Source: Batillaria attramentaria (taxonomy: Eukaryota > Mollusca > Gastropoda > Batillariidae). From it: a stretch of DNA of 64,000 nucleotides. Where the stretch lies: positions 80,001 through 144,000 of the forward strand of contig JACVVK020000498.1 in the NCBI GenBank assembly GCA_018292915.2, in the 5' to 3' direction. This document shows positions 24,743 to 36,700 of the stretch, in pieces. Numbering within the stretch: the stretch's first letter is position 1; each line of letters begins with the position of its first letter. The translations under genes and the position numbers were made by a program. The notes beneath the pieces were generated by a model, which saw only the letters and a list, made by a program, of their open reading frames with translations, had not been told where the DNA came from and made no database searches.

Positions 24743-27700
24743 CATGCCGTGCTAACTCAGTTATGTCTGCTGACTTTAATTATGCCAGCAGAAGAAAAAG
24801 TATATATATACTGACCATTTGTGTCGCTGAGGGATCCAGCCTATGCTTTTGTCAGACAGTCAGGGGAAGAAGCTGAAGAGAGGTTGTTTCCACTGAAATA
24901 AGAGTAGACACCTAAACCGGTCGGTTGTCACACTTAAAGTTCGGGACGCACGTCCATTCTATTGATTGTCGGGTTTTGATTGAAGAAATATGAAAATCTT
25001 TATTTCGCCAGTACCGTCGAACGACAAAACATACGCTATCAGTCTGGTTTAGTTGCTTATGCCCGTTGATAAGAATAATGTCTAATGTAATACAGAATTG
25101 GAGTCAGGTCCCGGCTGGTACAACAGTTGACCAGCAAATGTGTCGTTGTTCTGGGTGTAAGCCCAATGTACCTTGTACATTGTTACTTGTAACTTTGCTT
25201 TTAGTAAAATGGAATAACTCTTGGTGAACTGCCATGTCGTGTGTTTCATAGCGAGGAGCGATACACGTGTAACTCACTATGAACTTGACTGAATGTTTAC
25301 ATGATCTGGTGGTCACTTCGTGTTGTGTGTGACCAGGAGAATACTTCACTCCGCATGTAAAATGTTGGTTAACTGTACACAAAAAATACCGGTCAGGTAA
25401 TATGAAGACTGATTAACATGCTAATGATGTCAATACATCCGACTTACATTACACGTTTTCCGTCGAGTGATAAATTCTAGCCTCTCTTTGATCCTGTGGC
25501 TGGCATCTCATTACCCCAATTTCAAGTTGTGACAGGTCCCGTGTCATGAAATATGATGCGTGCTACTTTTTCTTTTCAGTCGACCAGTACGTTCCAACAC
25601 ATGGCACAGATTAATCTGAGAGGGCAAAAGCGGCTCTTATTTTTATTCCATCGAATTGAATGGGTACTAGGGGTCGGACACAGCTAACTCGGCAGGTTAT
25701 ACAAGTCGCTGATTTGGTTTATACATGTTCTCAACTGTCCATTATTACCGAACTGACAAGTGGCTTTGAAATCTCCACAAACACCACAGCCCTCTCTTAC
25801 ATGGGTAGTTAGGAGAACCGAGGGGAGGTGTTTTTATGTCTCTGTGTAACCCAACCCTGCTATTTACTATAGATATGTCAGCTCTAAACAGGGGAACAGT
25901 CAGCAGCCAAGATCCCAACACCACAAACCGTGAATCACGCCAAGCTGGACTCGGGTGGCTGCCCCTCACAGCAGGAGAGTGAGGCTAGCCCGTTTAGAAA
26001 CTCATCCACCCGGTAAAGAAAACAGTTCTAGACGTCTACCCGAGCTTTATGCTGCAAGAATAACAGTCTAGAGTACCAAGGTGTTGTCACAAAAGACATC
26101 ACCATTGTTTCGGTTCTCGGTCAAAGTGCGGTCAGCAGCTGTTGATGCAGTGGAAATTTGTGGTTGTGTAGGCGTGAAGTGAATCATATGACGAGAGTCT
26201 GCGATCAGACGAGGCTCTTGTGTCGAAGACGCTGGCCATAACACGGTGCAAACCACTCGCCGGAACACATTTGTCTCTTGTCTTCCTAAAATAACTGATT
26301 TTGCATGTGTGCCTAGTTCGGTGTACAGTTTGTGATATGTTCCTTTATAATTTCAATATACGACCCACATTGAATTGAACTGAATTGAATTTCCATTTAT
26401 GACAAACATTGAATTGAATGGAGTTGAAATGACTGTTGAAATTGAGGCTCTGTGTAAGTTCCACTCACGGACAAAACAGAATGCCGCCCAAACATGACAT
26501 CCTATTTTATCTGAAACCTTTTTTATTTTACTATTGACTACGAATTTACTGGGATTATAAGCGGATATGTCAAGGATAAAAATCGCCACAGATCACAGAT
26601 CATCATTGTGGCGGTTACGTCAGTCACGACAACTCCAATAATAATAATCTAGCGAAAAGGTGCCCTTGAGGTGGAGTTGGCCGCTTAGAAAATCTACGCT
26701 CAATAAAAGGGTGTAGTCACAAGTTGTCAACAGGAACCTATATGTCTATGTGCGATGTGTGTAGGCGTGAGTGTGTCTGTATCAGGTATCCGACAGCCGG
26801 TAATCCCTGAAAGTCGTGACAATAGTTGTGGGATATTAGCTGCGTTAGACAGTGACACCTACAGTGAAGTGAAATCCACATGTACCTGGGTCAATGCGTC
26901 CTTGCTGTGTCACTGAACAGTTTCACAACCAGTTATATGTTACACCATAATTTGCAGTCGTTACCCATTTCCATTCGTCACATCAGTGTCATAATGAGAT
27001 CATGAATGTGAAGAGATACTTGATGAACGTGTGGGACAAACAGTTACTGTTTCACACTGACACTGTCTGATTGGTTCCACTGACATACTCTACCAAGCCT
27101 TCAGCATCAGTCCTGTAGTTCCTGTATGTTGTCTTTCGTCGTACGGTTCTAAAGAAGAAGAAGAAGAAAAAAAAAAAGAGAGTACGCATTCACTCTCTTA
27201 AAAAGAAGTATTGAAGTTGATGTCACAGTTTGTTGGCAGCCAGTTTTACACAGAATCAATACATGTACTGAGAAACAACACCAAGAACAACATATCAAAC
27301 AAATAACACTCGAGTGACGGAAAACCCCATTCACTGTAGCACGTTAGATCGACGAAGTAGTAGTGCCGGAGATTCCCTATTTTTTGGAGCTGACGGCGGG
27401 AAATGGGGAGGGGGGGGGGGAGGGGGAGGCAGGGGAGGGAAGTAAAGTGTTTTGTCGCAGCTAATTCAAAGCCAACTGCACCCTCACTATGCATTTCCGG
27501 GAAGCGAATCATGAAGTGGCCTAGCTCTACACAAAGCGTCTTACGATCATGGTTGAGGTGTGTTGCGTGCTCTCCACTCGCATTGTTTCATTATAACCGG
27601 CCCGGGTAGCCGACACTGATAATCAGATGCATAACAGACGTACGTGTGCGAAGGGACACAGCCCTATCCATGTGCATGCGTGACAATAGTATACGTGCGT

Positions 27701-28172
27701 ATATAGCCGGCCTTACTGACTGACTGTTCACATTACAGTTCTCAGAAGCGGGAGTGGACGGTTTTCTGTTGTGTGATTTCACATTCAGATCGAGTTGCCA
27801 AGTACCGGGTAGCTGTGCTGTCCGCCCCCACCCTACCCGGCAGAACATGACTGGGAGTAGTGAAGAAGCATCGAGTTCCCAGTGTGGCCTGCAATGGGAC
27901 ATTGTCGCTACGTGTTACCGGCAGTGAAGTGAGGTAAGCTGGCCTTTCATTCCGGCTTGATTTTAACACGGATTTTTATTTACCTGTAGGTTACGTTCAT
28001 GTCTAACGCTAATGGATTTTATTTTTGTTTCGTGGGGGTGGGATGGGCGTCGGTTGGGGGGGGGGGATGGGTGGGAAGAGGGGGGGGGGGTCGCCGAATA
28101 TGTTTACTGATCTATGATTGATTGAGTATATTTCAATTGGTAATTACGTAACACGTTTCGGATACCTCAGGA

Positions 28173-28268
<96 letters not shown>
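28173..28268. repeat. (GT)n(GA)n microsatellite
   Basis: About 86 bp GT, then GAGAGAGAG. Confidence 0.95.
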
Positions 28269-28269
<1 letters not shown>

Positions 28270-28400
28270 TTTCATGTTAAAACTCATTTCAGTAGACATA
28301 TTCGCACAGCTTTATCGGCCACTCCCATAATCTACTTACCCCTTCACTTTTCATTGACCTAAACAGACAGGTGTCACACGACACGGATCTCTATAAATAC

Positions 28401-28658
28401 GTTAGCACATTATATATCGTCAGCCAGTCGCCATATGCATCACAACACCAAACGACTCACAACACGCTTAGAGGACAGCAAGCACTTTTTGTTACTGTTT
28501 CTTTCAACATTTTCAAACACACAAAGAATCCAAAATATACAGAGATTATAAAAATGTTGAAAGAAAAAGTAATAAGAAGTGCTTGATGTCCTCTAAGCGT
28601 GTTGACAGTCGTTTGGTGTTGTGATACATAGGGCGACTGGCTGATACGCAGTGCTAAC
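28401..28658. repeat. Long foldback (inverted repeat) with 37-nt loop
   Basis: Arm 1 (28401-28513) and arm 2 (28551-28658) are complementary over most of about 110 bp, for example CAACACCAAACGACT against AGTCGTTTGGTGTTG and ACGCTTAGAGGACA against TGTCCTCTAAGCGT. A transcript would form a long hairpin. No coding role seen. Confidence 0.85.
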
Positions 28659-28690
28659 ACACAAAGAATCCAAAATATACAGAGAGTATA
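28517..28690. repeat. 34-bp direct repeat in the loop and outside the foldback
   Basis: ACACACAAAGAATCCAAAAT plus ATACAGAG occurs in the loop (28517-28550) and again in the same orientation right after arm 2 (28657-28690). Confidence 0.85.
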
Positions 28691-29231
28691 CAGACATTTC
28701 ACTCTTAAAAGCCCATGAAAAAAGTCGCGTTTTCACCTGAAATATTCATATCACCACTTCAAGCCACTATTATGCAATCTGCAGCGGTCTCGGTCCTAGC
28801 GGGAAGGCCCACGTTTTGTGTAATAGTGGCTTGATTTGGCTGTGACTGGTGTGCAGTGGCTTGTTCTTTTTAACCAGTCTGATCATATAGTGGGCAGGGG
28901 GTGGTCGGGGTGGCTGTTTAAAGATACAGTTACAATACACCATTTACGGTTAGCAGTGTACAAAACTGACTCCCAAATGTTCCACTAAAAGTCTTCTTCA
29001 CGGGACAAGATACAACATAAGTATAAAGACAGTGCTACTTATATAGATCAAGTTCAGTCGTGAATGGCTAAAGACCCAGCCTGATGTGTACACTTGATTA
29101 CAGGAAGGTGTGATTGACTGTTTACTGACGACACTATCACACTAAGGGCTGGTTGTGAATTTGTAATGGAAGTAACTTCAGCTTGTTACAGTTACTTGCT
29201 AACAGCAGCTTTGATTAAACTGGTTCATGTG

Positions 29232-29232
<1 letters not shown>

Positions 29233-29324
<92 letters not shown>
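29233..29324. repeat. (CA)n(GA)n microsatellite
   Basis: About 62 bp CA followed by about 28 bp GA. Confidence 0.95.
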
Positions 29325-30549
29325 GCCTAAATCGATATCCCAATAAACATTACGTAATCAGGTTTGCTTTAGGCGCCCAGCGGTATAATGTCGATGCAGA
29401 AATATTTCCCGCCGTTCTGTTGTCGCTTAGGCAGCAACTGAAGGTGTGCCGGCGTGTAATGTCTGTGTTACCATGGCGATAGAGAGGCCAGGCAGGACCA
29501 TCCATCTGTCGACTGAATGTTGTCCCAATACAACACAATTCCGGCCTGTCGCTACACGCCAGTTGACGCACGTATGGTTTCACAGTGGTTGAAATCTTGT
29601 CATGCGATCTGCAATACAAACTGAAGGGGGGAAAAAAGGAAGAAAGATCAGTGCCGCTGTTGTTCATGTAACATGTGTTTACAAATGGCCCGGTATGTAG
29701 TGAGATGTTTGTTGTGGCGCTCTCAGATTACAAGATATCCGTTGTCTAAAAATAGCGATCATAATGTTTACGATGACTACACACCCACAGATAAGATTAC
29801 GAGACATGTTATTAAAAACTCTCTCTCTCTCTCTCTCTCTCTGCAGTATGTTTAAGGCATGAAGGAATTGCTAAACAATTTTTAAGGTCGCGGGGACCGT
29901 ACTGTCCGTGCACTGTGTCAGTGAAATAAGAGAAGAACAGCTTCACTGCAATAGTCTGCTGGGTGTTGGGAGGCGTTGCCTGAATCTTGTCTCTTTCAGC
30001 CACCCAGAAAGACACATAAGAAAATTCAGTGCTGGTCCTGGATGAGGGTTTTTGTTTGTTTGTTTGTTTTAAACACAGTAATGTATTCCTTGCACCTTTC
30101 AACATTAGGACCTTACCGTTTCCGGGTTTGACTTCCTACCTGTTGTCATGGAGTTTCGTACCTTGTGCCGGGATTACTTTCTTTGAACAGGACACGAATG
30201 GTGATAAATGTGGTGAAGACATTTTCCCCTCTCCACTTGAAATACATCTTTTCGGCGATGCCTTGCATGCATTATTTGTATATGCATCGTTTCGCATCTT
30301 ATGTCAATAATTATGTAGATTAACAAACGAAGGTGTTGGTACATGTATCAGTGTTTTTGTTTGTTTGAGGGTTTAATACGTTGAATGCGTTGCTGTTAGG
30401 CTGTATGTATTCTTAGAATTACTAATTCGGGACCAGCGAAGTTCACTAGGCGTATATTTGGGACCGTGAGACACACACCAGTTACGTCAGCCTCTATAAG
30501 CAGTAGTTGTGGTGTCAGATTTGTAGAACTACAAGTCGTCTGGGTTACG

Positions 30550-30727
30550 GGTGGATGGGTGGGTGGGTGTTTGGGGATTTAACGTCCTTTTCCACCACAT
30601 ACGGGTGATATCAAAGACGGGGCAACGATGAAAAAACCAGCACAAATATTTGGCCCCAGCCGGGATACGAACTCACGACCCATGCATTAGAAGTCCAACG
30701 CTCTACCATTCGGCCACCTCGGCTCCC
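30550..30727 (-). mobile_element. SINE-A, full-length inverted copy
   Basis: The reverse complement has the same head (GGGAGCCGAGGTGGCCGAAT), B box and body as the copy at 19033, ending in a (CCCA)n-type tail at the low-coordinate end. Confidence 0.85.
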
Positions 30728-31517
30728 CCGTCTGGGTTACGTTGTAATGAGCCATTTTCACCTTTCTGAGCATTTTCGTTCAAGACCAAGATGAGGTGAG
30801 AGGAATATTGACACTAACAGTGGGCGTCCATTGTATGACTTGCTTTATCTGAAGTGGATCGTGTTAGCGCATTAATCAGTAGTGACGATAAAAGGGGAGA
30901 GTAGGGGTTGTGCATACTTCAGTCTCTTCCGCGTGCCACGGTTTCATGTTCCACTCTTACAGTTTTTTGGACAGGTGGGTGACAGCCTATCTTACACCGA
31001 CTCAGCTTTCTACGTACCCGCCCTAGTTGAAGTGGGTGTAAGATTTATTTTTTCTCCGTGTCTTTTTTTAAAAATTAACTACACCTCAAGGCAGAGGTGT
31101 CGTGTTTGAATACACAGACACTAGGATCTGGGGCTCTCCCCCTCACTCCCACCCCCACCCCCTTTTCATCAGAAGTGGACTGATGGAATGAGAAAGATCT
31201 CAGTCTTTCGTATCATAGAAGTACACAGTCTCCTTCGTTCTCTAGTGAAGTAGCTGAATTGAGACTGTCCTGTGCAATTTTGTTTTTGTTTTTTATTTGA
31301 ATACGCCACCGTTTGCGGACCGTGGAATATCGAAGCCACCGACTTTTCGCGGAGCCTCAGTAATAATAATAATAAGAAGAAGAAGGTGGGTTTATAAAGC
31401 GCCTGACCTGACTGGGTTTTTTTTTCCGCTGGTCATAACACGTGACACATTTTCCGACAAATAAGTGGGCAAAATCGGGAAGACGCTTTTGAGACTGACT
31501 TTTTAAAAACTGAATTC

Positions 31518-31750
31518 CTACCAAGTATGTTTTGGGTTGTGCACCAGTGTCCTCACTAGAAAAGCCTCATAACTAATGTATGTCTGCGGAGATTTGAACT
31601 TGGCGTAGTGGGAGTGTTGCACTTTGATTATATTCGTGTTCAGTCGCTGCACTACGAGCCGTCACGGAACCGTTAATCTTCATACAGGGCCAAAACCGAA
31701 AAAGAGTCAAGAACATGAAATACTCGAGCGCGGTACGAAATGTGTTAATG
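31518..31750 (+). mobile_element. 235-bp dispersed repeat family (R4), copy 3
   Basis: Shares CTACCAAGTATGTTTTGGG, GTGGGAGTGTTGCACTTTGA, the CATACAGGGCCAAAACCGAA block and the GTACGAAATGTGTTAA end with the other copies. Confidence 0.75.
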
Positions 31751-33428
31751 GTGCGCTTACCAATTCAATGGGTTACTTGTTCTGTATTTACATATTCACA
31801 CATGTAAACATAATCAGTAGGCAGAATGAAAGAAGTAGACATATTGTGGCTTGCCAGTGGTTATCAAATTTTACTGACTGCGTCCTTCTACAAAATACAT
31901 CGCAAATCTGGAAACTGACGAGAGACTGAAACCGGCCATCACAGTCTACATGTACCCACGACACAGATGTTTAGCATACCCAGACCGACGTTTAGCATTG
32001 CTAATGACTTGTGCTGGTAGACCCGTGAGAGTTTCGCGTGAGCAGCGCTCGTTACAAATAGTGTCCGCCGTCCCCTGTATGTAAATAAGGACTACTTTCC
32101 CGTCACAGGTGAGAGGAAAACCTCCTAACGTTACACGGGGGCCAAGCCACGCCTGTAACCTTATGCACGGTGGGGCAAGGGGCCTTTGGGTATACTGAAA
32201 GTTGGAAGATCGTCTGAAGGCAATGTATGTTCAGCTTGGGATGGATAAGGTGTGATACGCTTGTTGGACAGTGTGCTGAAGTACCTGTCTGACCCGTACT
32301 GACACGAGTTTTGGTCGGTGCTTGTGACCCTAGTGTATATTTAGTCTTGGAAGAAGAAAGAATGCCATGTTCCCGATCTTTTGTAAGATTGTTTCTGTCA
32401 GACGACTGCAAAGCATGAAAATCCAGGAGACGACGGAATGGAAATCGCTTCTGTCAGTCATACACAAGGCCGGACTGACATGACCAGCACAATTTGAAAG
32501 GAATGGACAGCTTCACAGTATTGTCAGATTGTTTTTGTTTCGAGAGTCAAGGACAAGGAAACCTGACAGTGCACTGGAGAACTTTATTCACCTACTGGAG
32601 AATCACACAGGAATCAACTAACAGGTAAAGGAATGAAGTCGAACAGTTTCACACATCGGCAGAGTGCAATGAAATTTAAGAATACATTTTCCCGGTTTGT
32701 CATATAAGTATTCAATATATTTAATTTAAACAAAATAAGAATACTCAGTATTCTCAGTTACTGAGTATTCCAAACAGAAAAGAAATCCGTGACTAGATTG
32801 CACGTTTGATACGGGCCTCTTGTTAATGGCCTCCGTCTCTTGCAGCTGCAAACAGTGAGCCTGAGTTATCATCAACAGTGCAGATGTTTTCCTCATGGCC
32901 TTTCAACGATCACGAATGAACTCACATTGAAACAAACTTTGTCATTGACAATAATTTTTGCACAGATAAGGAGTAGAAAGGATGCATTTTATCTTGAACA
33001 CACTCGCCTTGTTACCCACAACTTCCTTACACTGAGAGCCTGACGGCCCGGTAATACTCTACATCAAATTTCTCTTGTTTGTACCCACCACGAGTTGCTA
33101 CAGCCTTCCCGCAGCCCTTCTGCCGTCAAATAATAATAATAGGACTACAATTTCTCATGCGGGTTTTGTAGATAACATGCGCCCTGTCATATCTTGCCAT
33201 CAGTATGTTTTCCTATTTTGCGGCCACATGCACTGAATACATGCGGTGGTGTGACATGATAATATTATTAAGCGGTGTTTGAGAAAAGGGCAGGACAGAC
33301 ATCTACGTCCTCTGTTTGTCCGCACATTTCACTGAGTAAAACTTAGAAAACGACGAAGTGGAAGAAGATGACGAGCACAAGATAGAGTTTCTGGTTGGCC
33401 ATACAGCTAGAGGTGCCCACGCACGTCT

Positions 33429-33729
33429 GCGCCCGAATGTAAAAGTCGAGGTTAATTTAACCCACGGCTACGGGCCTAACCCAGACTAGGACGAAAGAAA
33501 CAAAAAAACAAAAAACAAAATTATATCAAAAAGGAGGCGAAGAAAGGAAGAAATAAATCCTTCTATAACGGCTTAGGCATCTTGCTGGAATGAACCCGCT
33601 TCCTGATTTAAAACGACAACAACAATAACAACAAAAACAACAACAGAAAATTTAACCCTGGAGCTAGTTTAGTTCGAGGTTAGACTCTAACCCGGGGCTA
33701 AACTCCCTGACCTCGGCTTCTACATGCGG
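33429..33729 (+). mobile_element. MITE-like TIR element, copy 3
   Basis: Both ends present (GCGCCCGAATGTAAAAGTCG, and CCGAGG-type complement ending ACATGCGGA). An A-rich (AACAAC)n expansion near 33610-33645 lengthens it relative to copies 1 and 4. The flanks share GTCT on both sides, a possible 4-bp target duplication. Confidence 0.75.
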
Positions 33730-36700
33730 AGTCTGGTCTACAATACGAACGATGCCGTTAGAAACTGAATTTGTAGCTACGGAAACAAACTTTTGTCATG
33801 ATATTAACTGTCTGTGTATGTCATCATTGACTCCTGTCCACATGTCATAGTACCAGCGTGAGATTTAAAATTGCATGAAAACAAATCTGCCGTGTAATGG
33901 CAAAACACGTGAAGCCTACGACGTCATTTTTGGGGAAAAGGGGTGATTTCAATACGAAAGACATTGACGTAATGGACTTTTCCCTCAAATGACGTCATTG
34001 GACTTACTGTGTTTTGCCATAAGACGGCAGAAATGTTTTCTGTGTGCACGCAGGAAACACTTGAAGCGATAGTCGAGTCTGGACAGAGCTGAACGGGTTG
34101 GGACGAAACAAAATTACTAAGTGTTACGTATCGTTTGACTACATCTTTGTGTGGTTTCATTAGTAAACATCGAGAGCGACCGCCAGGTTTTGTGGAACAG
34201 ACAATTAAGAGTCTGTTGTCTGATATTTTTTCCTGTAAATCACCAAAAGTGTCCGCTGTCAACTAACACTAATGTCGTAATGGCGGAACAGTGAAAACCC
34301 ATCGTATTGCGTTCTGTGTTTCCACGCGCCACACCTTTTGTTTACGATATGTCGAATGAGGACACGCTGTCAGAGAATTCAATATTTGTCGCCAAACACA
34401 ACTTGCCTGCTACAGCGTGACCCTCAGCAAATACAGCTATCGATCGACCATAACTTATCATGTCCTGCTCCATTTAATAATCAGGAATGTGTCAGGAAAA
34501 TGCAGCTTCGACCGCAAGAAACCGAGAAGAGAAATAACGCGCTTTAGTTATGGCACCCGAGCTTGCGGGCGTTTGAGAATTAAAAAAATAAATCAATGCA
34601 TAACGTATGACATTCTCTGACTAGACTACTTAACGTTGACGGCACGGGCTTTCAGCGAACAATCGATAATGTAGTGATCAGAATGCGTGTCAGCAGAGTC
34701 GCGAAGTCAGCTTACAGTGATCTGAGAGCTTCAGCCAACAGAACTAATCCACAGTGTCACGACACCAGCTACTGCTGGAAATGAAGCAGTCTGTGTCTGG
34801 TGGACAGTTGGCTAACGTGCACGACTCATTATCTTTGATCGTGATTGTGTGTACTGCTATACTAGGACTGGTTCCAGATCTTGATTGAGACATTGACAAG
34901 CACCGTAGTGGTGAAGGTAAGGTTGTTTTTTGATCCGGAAAAAATTTGGGCAAAGGCATTTGCACCGCATGTCACACGAGAAACATAGAAAAAAAAACCA
35001 CACACCATGTTCCTTGTTTGTTCGGACGAAAAACACGTGTGACATCGCGGCCTGCCTCTTGTTTGCGAGGGTAAATCATCGTTTTTGTGCACGTGTATAG
35101 CGCACTACTGTTGTGTTATGGTCCGCTACAAACTGCACGCGCCCAGTTTGCCTCGCATCTCATCCCTGCCACAGTTGATAATCACTACGCGCAAGTAGGT
35201 CGATCCGTCTTCCAGCAGTGCACTGCGAACGTGACTCGAAAGCAGTCAAAACCTCTCCGCCGCGCGAAACACGCGAAGCAACCGAACTAAACCCGAAGCA
35301 CTACGTCAACAGTTAATCATATCTGCAAAGTAGTTCCCGGGGAAACGTGAGCCTAGTTGGATTATGGTCGGTTTAGTTGTCCATGTTTAGCGTGTTGTTA
35401 ACAGATTTCATAGCAGCTTATATCTCTATATTGCCAAAGACATGGAAAAGGACACGCTTTTCCGTCCATTTTCCAAACTGTGGCTGAGACCGGAAGGTGG
35501 TGACGTCATAGCAAAAAGTCGAAGCGAGATGTGTGGGTCCGCTACTGCCAATGATATTTTTTGGTAAGATATTTGAAGATCTTGACGGTGTGCACTCATC
35601 CCCCCTTCCCCCGCCGGGGAATTGTTTTGCTCTATTGATGTGCACATGCAATGTCCCGGCTGTTGTCTCTGTATATCATGCCTATTAATAATTCAAGAGC
35701 ATTTATGTATTCGTGCACTGAAACATTCTGGATACGCCAGGGTTTGTTGAAAATGAGTGTTGGAAACCATACACCTTAATCTAACGTGTTGCGTTTCTTG
35801 TACTCAGTATCCATCAACTGACTTTCAAGACAGTCATGTTATATTTTCAGGCTCATTTATGCCAGCAGTATAATGTAAACCAAGGTCTGCCTGCGGTGAT
35901 ATGAAGAGCAAATACAGGAAGGGATTAAGCAAGGCCGGTTCATAACCTGTGACCGAAGTCAACGGGGTGTGAAATATGCGGTCACCAGGACAGTTATATC
36001 AACAATTGAGATGGTCGAGCGATAAAAGACACGTTTGCATTCTGTACTGGCAAACTAAGCGTGACTGCTGACCATGTATTTTGAGTACCGTCAGTCTGGG
36101 ATTTATGTTTGCATTACCTCTACAGTAATCGCGGCTAAAGAGAGTAGTATGTTAGCATTAGCTGCCGGTATGATGAGCAGTTTGTAAGCTTTCTGCGCTA
36201 TCTTTTGCCGATGAAGCTATTTTCGGTTTGGTTGGGAACATAAAGTTAGTGCGTCGAAGAAATGCATCAGTTGTTCAAGGCTTCCCCTTGCATACTTCAC
36301 AGATCACCCTGCATCTCTTTCACCCGGCAATTTGTCTTCTGACCGGCTGGCGTGTGCACTATTTTGCATGTCAGTGTTTGCATGAGCAAACAAACCCAGA
36401 CAAATAGGTCATATTAAGTGTCAGATTAAAAAAAGAAGAAGAGAAAACAGTGCCAGGAATAAACGCAAAGGAGGACATATAATTATATAGTAATTATTCA
36501 CCCGATCTGTCTTTGAGACGGGAGAGGAATAGCACTTTGGTAAGGATCTTGCGTTTGAATCCCTGCTGGAGTCCAGAATGTATAAACTGTTTCCCCTGCC
36601 TTCACCCAGAAGACAAAGTCCTCTGTTCGAGAAATAAAAGTTTATTAAATACTGATTGAATCTTGCGTTGGAAAAGGGACGTTAAAACTCCGAATTGTCA

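Larger units (their letters stand above)
22520..28170. other. Non-genic stretch
   Basis: Holds R5 copy 2 and one CA tract. Short TTGAATTGAA-type repeats lie near 26368-26430 and a (GAA)n/A-rich patch near 27152-27180. No coding exon that I can support. Confidence 0.55.
28700..33428. other. Non-genic stretch
   Basis: Holds microsatellites, SINE-A at 30550 and R4 copy 3. Elsewhere only short frames. Confidence 0.55.
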
